Numbered from the stretch's first letter, positions 1 through 10,872 are shown. The stretch: 64,000 bases of DNA from Megaustenia siamemsis (GCA_032433765.1 JAVIAB010000101.1:60506092-60570091), one strand, 5' to 3'. Notes: generated by a model not told the origin, from the letters alone. Made by a program: numbers and translations.

Positions 1-987
1 GTGTTAATTATCCAGGACAAGTAACAACAATGTTAGGAACTTTAAAATGTTCTGAAAACTATGATTCAATTGCTTTGAATTTTTTATGGTCTAAAGATTC
101 ATCAGATAATGCAGATGAAAAAAACTAATAATGGATTCTCAGTGAGACATAATATACTTATTGAAGAACCAGAGTCAAAAGGAACTTTTAGTTTTAGAAT
201 TCCTTTAAAACATATTTTTGGTTTTGCAGAAGATTATAATAAAATAGTTTATGGTTTTAAACATCAACTCACATTGTATAGAAAACCAGTGGACAATGAT
301 GCTATTTTTAAAAGTGCAACAACAATAGCAGAAGGTAAAATTATTTTAAATAAATTATCATGGTATATACCACACGTTGAACCTGCTTTAGAACAAAAAG
401 CTAAACTGTATAAAATTATTGAAGATAAATCATCACTGAATGTTGGATATAGAAGTTTACAAAGTGATAGTTTATCTGTTCCTGAAACTACAACTTTCTC
501 ATGGAAATTATCTACTAAAGCTTCATCGGAGAAATCTAGATGGATTATTGTAGCTTTTCAAACAAAAAGGAAATCAGATCAAGATATAAATGCATCAGCG
601 TTTGATCATGTATATTTAAAAAATATCTATGTGACATTAAATTCTAGAAGATATCCAGCAGTAGATTATGATTTGTCTTTTCCTAATCAAAAGTTTTCAA
701 GAGTTTATGGAGATGTTGCTGATTTTCAATCTAAATTTTTTATGATAGATTATTCATTGTTTGGTTGGGAAGTATCTCCTAAACAATACAAAGATTTATA
801 TCTTTTATTTGTTTTGGATGTAAGCAAACAAAGTGAACGATTAAAATATAGTACTACGGATATTCAAATAAAAGCAACATTTAATAAAAAAGTTCCTGCT
901 GAAATAGAAGCTTATGCTGTGGTTATTTCTGATAGCATTTTAAAATTTCAATCAGATGGAAATAAGATGGCTGTTGTGATTGGTTGA
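1..987 (+). pseudogene. Capsid-type protein of the Polinton-like element, 5' truncated by the window and frameshifted
   Basis: An open stretch from 109 to 987 gives 292 residues. The same protein continues upstream in another frame (from position 3), and the frames switch at a run of seven A at 118-124, so there is a one-base frameshift. The segments HIFGFAEDYNKIVYGFKH, FDHVYLKNIYV and SDGNKMAVV belong to a conserved protein that I recognise from invertebrate Polinton-like elements next to the packaging ATPase. Its position and its beta-rich, non-enzymatic look suggest a jelly-roll capsid protein; that role is inferred from context and not from a visible motif. The start codon lies left of the window. 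A frameshift in an A run could also be a sequencing error. Confidence 0.65.
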
Positions 988-1015
988 AGAAGTTTTAAAA
1001 ATATTCTCTAATAAA

Positions 1016-1784
1016 ATGTCTATTGAAGAATTCTCATGGAATGAAAACTTATGAAATAGAAATAATAATCCATTGCTACCAAATAGTATTAGAGGATTAA
1101 TTGTTGGTAAATCAGGTTGTGGAAAAACTAATTTACTTTTAAATCTCCTTCTAAAGGATTTCTTAGATTATGACAATCTTCAAGTATTTGGAAAATCTCT
1201 ATTTCAACCAGAATATAAAATAATTAAAACAGGATTTGAACAAAGATTACCAAAAGAATATTTACACCAATTATTTAAAAATAAAGACTATATTATTGGA
1301 AAGGGAGTATCACCTCAAGAAATTCTACAAGAAGCAAGTAAAAAATATTCCTCCAATTCAGCAATAAAATGTTGTTTTTATGAAAACGCAAATGAAGTTC
1401 CAGATCCAAGAAATCTTAAATCTTCAGATAAAAACTTAATGATTTTTGATGATCTTTTATTAGAAAAACAAAATAAATGTGAGGATTATTATGTCAGAGG
1501 AAAACATAGTAATGTGTTGTTTTTACTTAGCACAAAATTATTTCAAATTACCAAGACAGACAATAAGAGAAAATGCTAATTTTATTTGTCTATTCAAACA
1601 AGATGCAAACAATCTTAATAATATTTATAATGATCATGTAAGTACTGATATGCCGCTAGAAGAATTCAAAAAATTATGTAAACTTTGTTGGGAACAACCA
1701 TATGGCTTTTTAGTAATTGATAACTCGAGCGATAAATACAATGGTAATTATAGATATAAATTAGACACATTTTATATACCTTAA
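1016..1784 (+). pseudogene. FtsK/HerA-type packaging ATPase, broken
   Basis: A Walker A motif (GKSGCGKT, near 1103) and a Walker B region (LMIFDDLLLEKQ, near 1435) mark a genome-packaging ATPase of the type found in Polintons and related DNA viruses. It would pump element DNA into capsids. The likely start is ATG at 1016. It is followed by an in-frame TGA at 1052-1054. The frame then runs to about 1515, where a net two-base loss shifts it, and the C-terminal part continues in the third frame to the stop near 1784. The post-Walker-B segment with the RGKHSNV and CFYLAQNYFKLPRQ stretches lies across this break. The gene follows the capsid-type gene directly, in the same direction. Confidence 0.85.
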
Positions 1785-1897
1785 AAAAATCAAATTGAAT
1801 TTAAAGAAATGGAAGACATTTTAAAACAAATTGAAAAAAATATAAGACCTAAATGGTCAACTCAAATTATTGTCTCTGATAACAAAACAAGCTTTAA

Positions 1898-1899
1898 TA
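1898..1899. repeat. Left TA target-site duplication of the Tigger element
   Basis: The TA directly precedes the CAGTAAAG terminal repeat. Its partner is at 4530-4531. Removing the transposon and one TA restores the host gene frame. Confidence 0.9.
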
Positions 1900-1921
1900 C
1901 AGTAAAGTCTCGATTATGCGG
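1900..1921 (+). repeat. Left terminal inverted repeat of Tigger
   Basis: It begins CAGTAAAGTCTCGATTAT. It pairs with 4508-4529 at 21 of 22 positions, the mismatch being G versus C at position 19. Confidence 0.95.
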
Positions 1922-2673
1922 TACTCAATAATCCGGAATTCTCAATTTAACGGACTTTTTTTTTTTAAATTATTATAGGGAGAAAGCTTGAATCATGTTT
2001 TGTTCAGTTAAATTAAATGCCTTTATCCGGAAATCGAAAACGCTACAACACGGTTTGTGCGCTGCGCTTACTTCTACAGGCTCTATCATTACACAATATT
2101 GCGTTTACAATAGTGTATTTACAGTAATATACTTCAAATAGGAGCGAACATATTTTATTCAATCCAGACATTGTGTCTCCAAATATTCCAAGTAAAAGCG
2201 ACAGACAGTCTATATCTTCACTTTTTCCCCCGACTAAATGTTTTTGTCGGGAAATCTTAGTCGTGCCAAAAACACTTATCTACATGATTTTACAAATTTG
2301 CTTAATTGTCTCATAGCCTGCTTTAGATCTAAAGTTGGTCATGAATTTGTCAAAAATATGGCGTTTGACAGTCTGACCGAACATTAGAAGCAGACGTATT
2401 GTTTGTGAAAATTGAAGAGCCCATAACTTTGATGATTATAAATCAAAGGTTGAGCAGCCGGCGTGCAGTGACATAGAGATGGTGAGAAGAAAGGGGGAGG
2501 GGTTCAAAAATTACCGACTGGAAATTTAAAAAGAGTAAGATACAGAGTTTGACGTTAGTTTGTCTCAGACATTTGTGCAAGCTGAAATTCGTTCCATCAG
2601 TATAAATTATACATGATATGCTATAAACGCATGTGTGCATACTTTTTAACGGAATACATTTTTGTGTTAAATA

Positions 2674-4350
2674 ATGGCCTCTGCGAGTGCAAACCACACC
2701 TCAATTTCCCGCAAAGGTAAACGCAAGCGAACTGTATTGACACTGAACCAGAAGATTGAAATCGCTAGTAGACTTGAAAAAGGCGTTAATCGCAACGTTT
2801 TGATGACTGAATTTGGCATAGCCTCTTCAACATTATATGACATACGAAATCAAAAAGATGAGTTGTTTAAGTTTGCGTCGGAGTCTGAAAGCAGCAACAA
2901 TATACACCAGAGACGAAGTATGAAACGGCCAAAATTTGAAAAACTCGACGACGTCCTTTATGTGTGGTTTTTAGAAAGAAGAAGAAAAGGAATGCCAATA
3001 TCAGGACCCATGTTGATAGAGAAAGCTCGCGAATTTCACACGAATTTAAATATTTCTGAGCATTGCAATTTTTCAATAGGTTGGTTAACGCGCTTTAAAA
3101 TTCGGCACGGTATTAGGAAGCTTGATATTGCGGGAGAAAAACGATCGGCAAATGAAGAGGCAGCAGACGAATTCGTTGAAAAATTTGCAGCCATTGTCAA
3201 AGTAAACAATTTAAAACCAGACCAGATTTATAATGCTGATGAAACAGGTCTGTTATGGAGATGTTTGCCTGGATCAACTCTTGCAGGAAAAAATGAGTCA
3301 AACCCCTCAGGATTTAAGCATAATAAAGATCGCTTAACTGTATTGCCTTGTGCAAATGCTGCTGGTACTCACAAGCTTCAACTAGTGGTGATAGGCAAAT
3401 CGATGCGTCCCAGAGCTTTGAAAGGCGTAACTAATCTGCCTGTAGACTATAGAGCACAGAATAATTCGTGGATGGACAGAGACATTTTTGCAGATTGGTT
3501 TCATCACCACTTTGTGCCATCTGTTAAAAATCACCTCTCCTCATTACCAAATCTCGTCAACCCCAAGGCTGTACTGTTGCTGGATAATTGTAGAGCACAC
3601 CCTTGTGTAGATGACTTAGTGTCAAAATGTGGCCGAATTTTCGCTATTTCTCTTCCTCCAAATGTCACGTCATTGATTCAGCCAATGGATCAAGGGATTA
3701 TTCAAAACATAAAATGTCATTATAGAGGTGCACTAATGAAAACGCTCGTCAACAAAGCTACAGTTGAAGAGTTCCTTTCAGACTATACAATTAGGAATGC
3801 AATTGACAACATTGCATTTGCCTGGAAACAAGTGCAACGATCCACATTAAAGAAAGCATGGAGAAAATTATGGCCCAATGTAATGCTTTTGGATGATTCT
3901 TCTGATGACGACAGTTTTGATGAATTTAAACAGATGGCAGCACCACATGCAGAGATAATGCAACTTCTTGTAAATGTACCATCGTCAAACTCAATGTCAG
4001 CCTGTGATGAGCAAGACATTGAACAGTGGGTGCAGGTTGATGATAATATAGATGTTGCCCACACACTTGATGATGCAGACATAATAAATAGTGTATTGGA
4101 ATCAAAGTGTGAACCAACTGAAGATGATTCAGAGGAAGACCAAGGTGCAACAGGAACGGATCAGCGCAATAAAATTTTGTGGAGTGAAGCAGACAAATGT
4201 CTACAGACTGTGTTACGATTTGCAGAAAATTGTAGTTCATATACAACCCAAGAACTCATCCAGCTGCGTATTGTAGAGAATACCTTCAGGACCAAGAGAG
4301 AAGCATGCATCAAACAGAGGGATATACGCAGCTTTTTCAATAAAGTTTAA
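2674..4350 (+). CDS. Tigger/pogo-family transposase, intact reading frame
   Basis: This 558-residue frame has no stops. Residues 19-65 look like a pipsqueak/CENP-B N-terminal helix-turn-helix. Residues 88-150 look like the second CENP-B-type DNA-binding helix-turn-helix. Residues about 185-385 form a DDE_1 catalytic core with D189 (NADETG), D304 (LLLDNCRAHP) and D339 (QPMDQG). There are 34 residues between the second and third Asp, within the DDxD pattern of Tigger. The C-terminal third is acidic. The enzyme would cut and paste the element at TA targets. Upstream sequence from 1922 to 2673 holds no other gene and probably includes the promoter and 5' leader. Length and motifs match full-length Tigger transposases, so function is possible though unproven. 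Confidence 0.95.
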   Translation: MASASANHTSISRKGKRKRTVLTLNQKIEIASRLEKGVNRNVLMTEFGIASSTLYDIRNQKDELFKFASESESSNNIHQRRSMKRPKFEKLDDVLYVWFLERRRKGMPISGPMLIEKAREFHTNLNISEHCNFSIGWLTRFKIRHGIRKLDIAGEKRSANEEAADEFVEKFAAIVKVNNLKPDQIYNADETGLLWRCLPGSTLAGKNESNPSGFKHNKDRLTVLPCANAAGTHKLQLVVIGKSMRPRALKGVTNLPVDYRAQNNSWMDRDIFADWFHHHFVPSVKNHLSSLPNLVNPKAVLLLDNCRAHPCVDDLVSKCGRIFAISLPPNVTSLIQPMDQGIIQNIKCHYRGALMKTLVNKATVEEFLSDYTIRNAIDNIAFAWKQVQRSTLKKAWRKLWPNVMLLDDSSDDDSFDEFKQMAAPHAEIMQLLVNVPSSNSMSACDEQDIEQWVQVDDNIDVAHTLDDADIINSVLESKCEPTEDDSEEDQGATGTDQRNKILWSEADKCLQTVLRFAENCSSYTTQELIQLRIVENTFRTKREACIKQRDIRSFFNKV

Positions 4351-4507
4351 CTTACTGGTCAGTACAAGTATTTTTATAAATTTGATTTATAATGTCCTTA
4401 GATTTAGGGTTTTGAAGTTGTTTTTTCATAAATTTTGAGTTTGGTTTTCTTACTCTCGATTATCCAGAAAAATTCAATTATCCAGAATGGGTTCTTCCCC
4501 GAGCATT

Positions 4508-4531
4508 CCGGATAATCGAGACTTTACTGTA
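4508..4531 (-). repeat. Right terminal inverted repeat of Tigger plus TA duplication
   Basis: 4508-4529 is the inverse of the left repeat, and 4530-4531 is the duplicated TA. The decayed host gene continues at 4532. Confidence 0.95.
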
Positions 4532-5188
4532 CTACATTTAATCCTCCATTAGAATTAGAAACAGATAAACACTATGAGATTGCATTAATTAATTTAGAAA
4601 CATATTATTCCTTTCCTAACATTAGTAAATAAAATAATATGTTTAAATATTACGATGGGAAAGATTGGAAAACAATATTTATACCAGAAGGTGCATATGA
4701 AATAAAATCTTTAAATGAAACAATAAATAAAATGATTGGTAACCCAATACAAATTGAACCAAACAAAAATACTTTGAAATCTATCATGTATATTAAACAA
4801 AATTACAAAGTTAGTTTTAAAGAGTCAAACACACCAGCAAAATTATTAGGTTTTGAAGCTAAAGAATATACAACTGGTACTCACGTATCAGAAAACGTTG
4901 TTAATATTCTTGAAGTTAATAGTATATTAATTCATTTAAACGTAGTCAATGGAAGTATTGTTAATGGACAAACAAGTCCTGTCATTTATAATTGTTTTCC
5001 TAATATATCTCCAGGATATAAAATTATTGAAAAACCAAGAAACCCTATTTATCTTCCTGTATCTAATAAAACTAAAAAAGATTTCATAGTAAAGATTACT
5101 GATCAAAATAATAAACAATTAAATTTAAGAGGTGAAGAAATTACTTTAACATTTCATCTTCGGGAAGTTTAAATTTAACCCTTTAAAA

Positions 5189-5787
5189 ATGACCACACCA
5201 ATTTATCAAGAAGTCAAATTAAATATTTCTGATAATCAAAAAGAAAAAATACAACATGCTATAAAAAATAAAATACCCGTCACTATAAGAATTACAGAAA
5301 CAGGTGATGATGTTTTAGCTTTAACAAAAAGACAAATAAATAAATTAGATAAAGATTTTCAACAAAATAAAGGAGCTGATATTACTTTAAGTGCAAAACA
5401 AATTAAATACATTATGAAAATACAAGGAGGTTTTTTACCCGCTCTGGTAAGTATGCAAAACAGCTGTACCTGTAAAAAAAAACCTGCAATTGCTAAATCT
5501 CTAGGTATAGCGCATTAACTGGTTTTGCTTCTACTGGTATTCAAAAACTTATTGGTAACGGTTTGTAAAGAGGAGGATATATTGGTCAAATTGAATCTGA
5601 TGGAAAAGGACTTTATCTACGACAAATAAATGGTAATGGATTAGAGTCTTATGGAAATGGATTATATTTAGCAAGAGAAGGAAATATATATGATGGTATC
5701 GGTGTTCTAAGTGACTTAGTTAAAAATATTCCGCTCCTTAATATATTTATCCTCAATTACCAACTGCACCAGCACCAGAAAAAATAG
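5189..5787 (+). pseudogene. Small virion-type protein of the Polinton-like element, frameshifted
   Basis: The first frame runs from ATG 5189 to the stop at 5516-5518 and gives 109 residues, including LALTKRQINKL and a hydrophobic GGFLPALV stretch. The protein appears to continue in another frame from 5518 (TGFASTGIQKLIGNG, then glycine- and tyrosine-rich YGNGLYL-type repeats) to a TAG at 5785-5787, with an in-frame TAA after the first IGNG segment. The frame is also suspect around the A run near 5474. I recognise the arrangement, a basic N-terminal region, a small hydrophobic segment and a Gly/Leu-Tyr repeat tail, from genes beside Polinton capsid genes. Its molecular role is unknown; a membrane-active or core virion protein is a guess. 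Confidence 0.6.
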
Positions 5788-6346
5788 ATGCTAATAATTA
5801 TAGAATTCAAAAGATTCTTGATATCCAAAACTATTTTGAAAAAAAAGTAAAGATGATAGAAGAAAAACTTTGAAAAAATATTCAAGATTATTAAATATAA
5901 TTAATGGAACTGATGGTGTTTTAACAACCACATCAATTGCTGTTGGTACATCAGGATTAGTTCTTTTATTAACAGTAGTTGCAGCACCAATAGTTATAGT
6001 AATGGAAGGAGTATCAATTGGAACAGGATTATTAAGTATTATTGCAAAATATGTTAATAAAAAATTACAACATAAAGCAGATAAACATCAAAAGAATTGT
6101 AATTTTATCAGAATCACAATTAAATACAATACAAAATCATATTTCTAAAGCACTTGAAGATGGAAAAATATCAGAAGAAGAATTCAAACTTATTTTAGAT
6201 GAAGAAAGGAAATTTAGAGAAATGAAAGAAGAAATTAGAAAACACACAAAAATTCATCAACCTAATGAATACGAAAATTTATTAAAGCAAGAAAAAGAAG
6301 AAATCATTAAAAAATTGAAAAGTTTTTTAGAAGAATCCAAAAAATA
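5787..6346 (+). pseudogene. Coiled-coil plus hydrophobic-segment protein of the Polinton-like element, two frameshifts
   Basis: The protein can be followed through three frames. An N-terminal charged helix runs from about 5787 to 5867. A hydrophobic, glycine/valine-rich region then follows (SGLVLLLTVVAAPIVIVMEG, about 5950-6015), long enough to be a membrane segment. After a frame switch near 6090 comes a highly charged coiled-coil tail to about 6344. The segment SEEEFKLILDEERKF is typical of a conserved protein found in invertebrate Polinton-like elements. No enzyme motif is visible. The function is unknown; membrane association is suggested only by the hydrophobic segment. Confidence 0.55.
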
Positions 6347-6393
6347 GAAATTGATATAAAATTTAATTTAGCTATAAAATTTATTTATTAAAA

Positions 6394-7230
6394 ATGTCTT
6401 TCTTACAAATAACAGATCCAATAAGAAGAAGTGAATTAGTTAATGAATTTCTAAAAACAAAAAGAAATATTCATATAAATAATCTTAGTGATAGACTTGG
6501 TGATATTTAAATGAAAAGAGAATTTTCTAAAGTATTTTCTCCAATAATTGAAAGTCAACAAAAAGCAGCCGAAAGTACTGAAAAAGCAATTTCAAATATT
6601 CCAAAAATATTATCTATAGAAACTCTACCACAAAATCAACAACTAGAAAATTTTCCAAAACAACTAGCAATAGAATTACCAACACTAAAATTTGATACTT
6701 TAGGTCCTACTGCACTAAAGTATTTATTAAATTATTGTAACAATGAAAAATTAGGTGATAGTATGTTTGGAATTATAAATTTTAATGAGAGATTATATGT
6801 TGGAAATAAAGAAGTAAAAATTGATGATAATGATATTATTATTGATGGAATAAAATATAATGGAACTCCTGGATTGTGGGAATTATTAACTATGAAATCT
6901 CCTAAAACTTATACAGTAGAAGATAAAGATAAGTATAGGAAAATAGTATATTGAACTGATGCAAGATTTTATCCATCATACAATTCTAATGAAAAACCAG
7001 TTATTAAAAATAGTATTAAACATAAATTTATAAAAGATAAAATTGATACATTTCAAGTAATACAGTTTCCTCCATCAGAATCTGGTGAATTAAATCTCAA
7101 TAAATTAGTAGAACGTTATGCTCTATTATTATCAAGTAAAGAATCTGGTAATACAGGAGTAAATGATGAAATGATTTCTATTGTGAATGAACTTAAGGAT
7201 TATATATATCCGAAAATGAATATGAAATAA
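6394..7230 (+). pseudogene. Conserved uncharacterised Polinton-like protein, two in-frame stops
   Basis: One reading frame runs from ATG 6394 to TAA 7228-7230, about 278 codons, broken by TAA at 6508-6510 and TGA at 6952-6954. The middle part contains FGIINFNERLYVGNKEVKI and YNGTPGLWELL. I recognise this short domain (a GTPGLW-type core after a lysine/glutamine-rich head) from proteins in other invertebrate elements of this kind, where it has no assigned function. The lack of frameshifts over more than 800 bp suggests that decay here is mainly point mutation. Confidence 0.6.
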
Positions 7231-7274
7231 TGATGAGTCAGGATATAACAGGATACATTTTTTTCTTTATTAAA

Positions 7275-7566
7275 ATGATTATAAAAGAAAAGAAAACTAA
7301 AAAAAGAAATCCTAATAAAATAGAAGGTAATGGAATATTTGATAGTTTACTCTTACATTAAATTACATCAAATGTAGTAAAAGAAGTTCTTGTAAATTTA
7401 GCAAAAACAGCAGCACATAAATTAGGTGAAAAAGCTATTGATAAAGTTACAGAAAAGATATTTTCTCCAAAAAAAACAATCAGAAAAAACTAAAGGATTT
7501 ACTCCACAAGCACGAAAGTTATTAGATGATATTGTTTCCAGAGGAAGAGGAATACGTAGAATTTAA
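7275..7566 (+). pseudogene. Small basic protein of the Polinton-like element, broken
   Basis: ATG 7275 opens a lysine-rich start (KEKKTKKRNPNK), followed by an in-frame TAA and then an alanine/lysine-rich helix (KTAAHKLGEKAIDKVTEKI). A frame change near 7480 leads to a tail ending GRGIRRI at 7564-7566. The composition suggests a DNA- or membrane-associated virion component, but no motif supports a precise role. Confidence 0.45.
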
Positions 7567-7738
7567 ACTAATATTTTTGTTTTATAAACATTATTAATAC
7601 TTTCTGGATTTAAATCACTTAAAAGTTTTAATTCGTTCAAATCCATTTTATAAAATAATAAAAAAGTCAAATTAGTTGGCCGGCATGTCATCCTAATAAT
7701 TTTTTTATTTCAGGAAAATTTTTCATAATTTCATTAAT

Positions 7739-8229
7739 ATGATAAATTACAGTTTATTAATTTAGAATATCCATTACAAATACTATAAAATCGTATATAT
7801 TCATTAATAGTTGATTTACTTCTATTGAATTTCTCTTTGGTAAAAGTAAGAAACTTTTTTTCATTATTGTTTCTTGATTTTAGTATACTTAATAAATACA
7901 CAAGATTATAATAATAACTTTTATTTCTTTTTTCAAGATCATCTAAATAATTTAATATTTTATAACAAGTTTCAATAATTTCATCATTTGAATTTTTTTC
8001 ATTAAATTTAAAAGTAATTTTTTCTACATTAATTATTTCATTTAATCTTTTTTTCTAAATCTTCTGGAACTTTTTTTTTCTTAAAAGTATTAGATTTTTT
8101 ATATTCTTTATTTAAATTTAAATTATGTTCTTTTTCAAACTTTTCAACACATTTCATAAAATCATCTAGTTTATCATTAGAAATATAATTTTTGATTATA
8201 TTTACAAACTCACTAAATTTTTCTTCCAT
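7739..8229 (-). pseudogene. Uncharacterised - strand ORF of the Polinton-like element
   Basis: Starting at ATG 8229, a charged 63-residue segment (MEEKFSEFVNIIKNYISNDK) ends at 8038. A helical continuation in another frame can be read down to about 7739 and contains KSTINEYIRFYSICNGYSKL, which resembles a small helix-turn-helix. This part looks like a conserved gene that precedes the integrase in related elements, but I cannot name it. The opposite strand shows nothing comparable. Confidence 0.4.
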
Positions 8230-8246
8230 TTTTAAAATATAAAAAT

Positions 8247-9081
8247 TTAAAACTTTGTTTTCTGTAATTCTTTTTCATAAAAACTACCTATAATTTCTCC
8301 GTAATTTAAATCTTTAATTTTATAAGTAATAGGATCAGTATAAATAACCTTATCAATAACAAATATTTATGTTGTCCATTTAGGTGTATAACCTTTTTCA
8401 AAAAACTTTTTCTTTTTTGTTATTCTAACTCTATCTTCAATTGAAAATGTTGGTTTATCAATATTTTTATACTCTTGTGTTCCATATACATTTTTCTTTA
8501 CTATATCTTCATTAGATTTTTTACTACCTTCAACAGGAGTCATTTTTATTGATGAATGATATCTGTTATTATAATCATCAACTAAATCATCTACGATATC
8601 ATAATATTTTGTAGTGCTATTAGCAGTAAAATATTTAAACATTTTTTCTTTCATAGTTCTATTCCATCTTTCAACTGCAATATTTTTTCTTCATTTTCTG
8701 TTGAATAAATAGTTATATTATTTTCTTTCAAAAAGGATTTCATGTTAACATGTTAGAATTCTTTCCCTTTGTCAACCCATAATTTTTTACATGATCTACC
8801 TTGTTTTATAATTTTATTAAATGCTTCAACAACATTTTCACCACTTTTATTTTTTAAAGGAATCATAAAACCATATTTACTAAAGACATCTAAAACTGTT
8901 AATAAATATTTATAACCTTTGTTTTCTTTAGTATAAGAAGACATATCAACTAAATCAGCAGCCCATATTTCATCAATTTCACTTACAATAACTCTTCTCT
9001 TTCTAAATGTTTTAATAATTGGTTTATGAAGTTCATCTGCTAATTCATTAGTGAATTTTAAACTTTTATTTTTGATTTCCT
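8247..9081 (-). pseudogene. Polinton retroviral-like (DDE) integrase, broken
   Basis: The frame reads leftwards. WAADLVDMSSYTKENKGYKY (near 8935-8965) holds the first catalytic Asp, WVDKGKEF (near 8755) holds the second, and ERWNRTMKEKM (near 8650-8680) holds the Glu. This is the rve-type core shared with retroviral integrases and with animal proteins labelled as the transposon-derived F54H12.3 type. Lesions are an in-frame TAA directly after KGKEF, a one-base shift near 8685 in an A/T run, and a stop at 8367-8369. The C-terminal DNA-binding-like tail (YTDPITYKIKDL) reaches 8247. The enzyme would insert the element into host DNA. It overlaps the end of the upstream PLA2-like gene by about 20 bp. 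Confidence 0.9.
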
Positions 9082-9596
9082 TGCTGAGGCTATTTTTTGA
9101 AAATTTCCCATACCTAATGCAATTTTAGTTTTTATAATACTACCTACAATTCCTTTTTCTATTCTTTCTCTTATAGTAGGATTTAAAATATTTAAATCTT
9201 GTAACATCTTTTTATCACAAACTTCATTTCTAGTTTTTCTATCTTCATTTTGTAGGTAGCAGATGTCGTGGTTCATTGAAGCTTCATCAACTCTATTAAT
9301 TGGTTTACTCCATTCTTTAGGAGTAAAATCATGATTTAATCTTTTTTTAAATTAGTTCCAGGACCTGTAAAATTATGATCTGGTAAATGTAATTCAATTG
9401 GTAGTTTATTAATAATACTATTAAGATTACCACCTTGTGTTTTAGAACTAATAAATTTATTTTTTATTGTTCCACAAATATCACATTTTCCTTTTAACAT
9501 ATTTCTATTATTTTTAGCTTTAGTTTGTATTAAATCTGAAGTATCTGTTTTCTTTTTACATTTTACACAATAAAGAGATATTTCATTATTATTCAT
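9058..9596 (-). pseudogene. Zinc-ribbon plus phospholipase-A2-like protein of the Polinton-like element, frameshifted
   Basis: The first part (ATG 9596 to 9336) starts with a short zinc-binding module, YCVKCKKKT then KGKCDICGT, giving two CxxC pairs. After a one-base shift in a seven-T run near 9345 it continues as WSKPINRVDEASMNHDICY and KTRNEVCDKKML to 9058. The HD pair flanked by cysteines resembles the catalytic core of small phospholipases A2 and of the PLA2-like domain found in some virion proteins, where it acts on membranes. That role here is inferred from motif and context. This copy cannot be translated whole. It lies between the integrase and the protease. Confidence 0.7.
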
Positions 9597-9612
9597 TTTA
9601 TAATGATTAAAA

Positions 9613-10005
9613 ATGATTGAAATAGGAAATATAAAATTACCAAATGAACCACTTTCAAATTTTCAACTTTTAGATGCTGTTAAAAAATTTAAAATACCAC
9701 ATTTTAGAGGTGTATTTATTAGAACTGAATTACCTAAAAAACCTAGAAAAAAGAATGTGGAATTATGAATTTAGATAGTGATTTAACTGATAAATCAAAA
9801 GGTACTCATTGGGTTGCATGGTATAAAAATGATAAAGAAAAAATATTTTGATAGTTTTGGTATTCATCCTCCATTAGAAATAATAGATTATCTTTGTGAA
9901 AAACCAGGTGATATATAATATTATACTGATCAAATACAACCTTTTAATACAGTAATTTGTGGTCATTTATGTTTACAGTTTTTATTAGGTATAAATAAAC
10001 TATAT
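9613..10005 (+). pseudogene. Adenain-like cysteine protease of the Polinton-like element, broken
   Basis: The catalytic pattern of adenovirus-type (C5/Ulp-like) proteases is visible: His in GTHWVAWYKND (near 9810), Asp in YFDSFG (near 9850) and Cys in VICGHLCLQFLLG (near 9955). The likely start is ATG 9613, followed by the family's NEPLSNFQLL and IPHFRGVF segments. Frame switches near 9760 and 9845 and an in-frame TAA near 9916 (GDI-stop-YYTD) disable it. In Polintons this enzyme matures capsid proteins. The 3' end runs into the convergent polymerase remnant, so the C-terminus is probably lost. Confidence 0.88.
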
Positions 10006-10872
10006 TTTTATAAGTATAAATTGATAAGAAAGGAATATTTTCAAGTATTTCAAATAAAACAGAAGTAACTGGATGACAATGAGGTAGAGTTTTTATTTTA
10101 TCTTCTAAAATATATCTTTTATCATCATAAGGACTAACAGATTTTTTATTTATTTCATTTACAAACATTTCATGATTAGTAGAATTTAAAGTATACATGT
10201 TATTATATTTTATTTGTTTATATTCATTAAATATTGCATCTTTATAATTCTAAAAATCTTAATTTAGTATAATAATTTCCATATTCAAAAGAAATATATT
10301 CTTTTGCTGTTTTTGCTAATACAGTAAGTTTATTATATTTATTTTCATAGTTTAATATTTCTTCAATCATAAAATGAAAATCATATCTACTTCCATTGTG
10401 AAAAAATACTGGAATAATTTTAGAATGTTTACCTTCTTTCATATTACAAGATTGACATGCAGCACATCTATATTTTCCATTATAATGATTATGTTCTTTT
10501 ATTTTAGTATTTTCCGCTGAAAATTCTTTTTTTTACACATATAACAATTATTTGCATTAGTAAAATCTATTTCTTGCTGATAAGAAAGTTTACATTTTGA
10601 TTTGTTATAATAATTTAATTTCTTACAAATATGATTATAACGTTTTAAAATAGTTTCAACAAAATGTTTTTTTGCATTTTCGCCAGTATAAGTAATATAT
10701 TCAGATTGTACTAAATTAGAATAATCAGATTTTATATATAAGCCATATGAAAAAAATTCCTGTTTAAATATTGGTTTGGTATATGGAATATTTGAATCTA
10801 ATTGTATATTATTTTCATTTGGTATATTTTTAGCTTCAAAATCAGCATACATGATTATAGGTAATTTAGAAC

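Larger units (their letters stand above)
1900..4529 (+). mobile_element. Complete Tigger (pogo superfamily) DNA transposon
   Basis: The 2,630-bp element has 22-bp terminal inverted repeats that differ at one base and is flanked by TA duplications. It contains one long open transposase gene (2674-4350). It sits inside the penton-type gene of the Polinton-like element, whose frame resumes precisely after it, which fixes both ends. Extra copies of an ATAATCCGGAAT-type motif lie just inside each end, probably subterminal transposase binding sites (inference). The open frame and near-identical ends contrast with the decayed host element and imply a younger insertion. Confidence 0.95.
1810..5172 (+). 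pseudogene. Second structural (penton/minor capsid-type) protein of the Polinton-like element, split by a Tigger insertion
   Basis: The reading frame begins at ATG 1810 and is cut at 1899 by the Tigger element. It resumes in frame at 4532 once the transposon and one TA copy are ignored. An in-frame TAA at 4630-4632 is a separate lesion. The rest, to 5172, includes the stretches ESENVVNILEVNSILIH, PGYKIIEKPRNPIYLP and LNLRGEEITLTFHLRE. I recognise these as a conserved protein that accompanies the ATPase and capsid genes in invertebrate Polinton-like elements. A minor capsid or penton role is inferred from neighbourhood and length (roughly 240 residues); no motif proves it. Confidence 0.6.
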
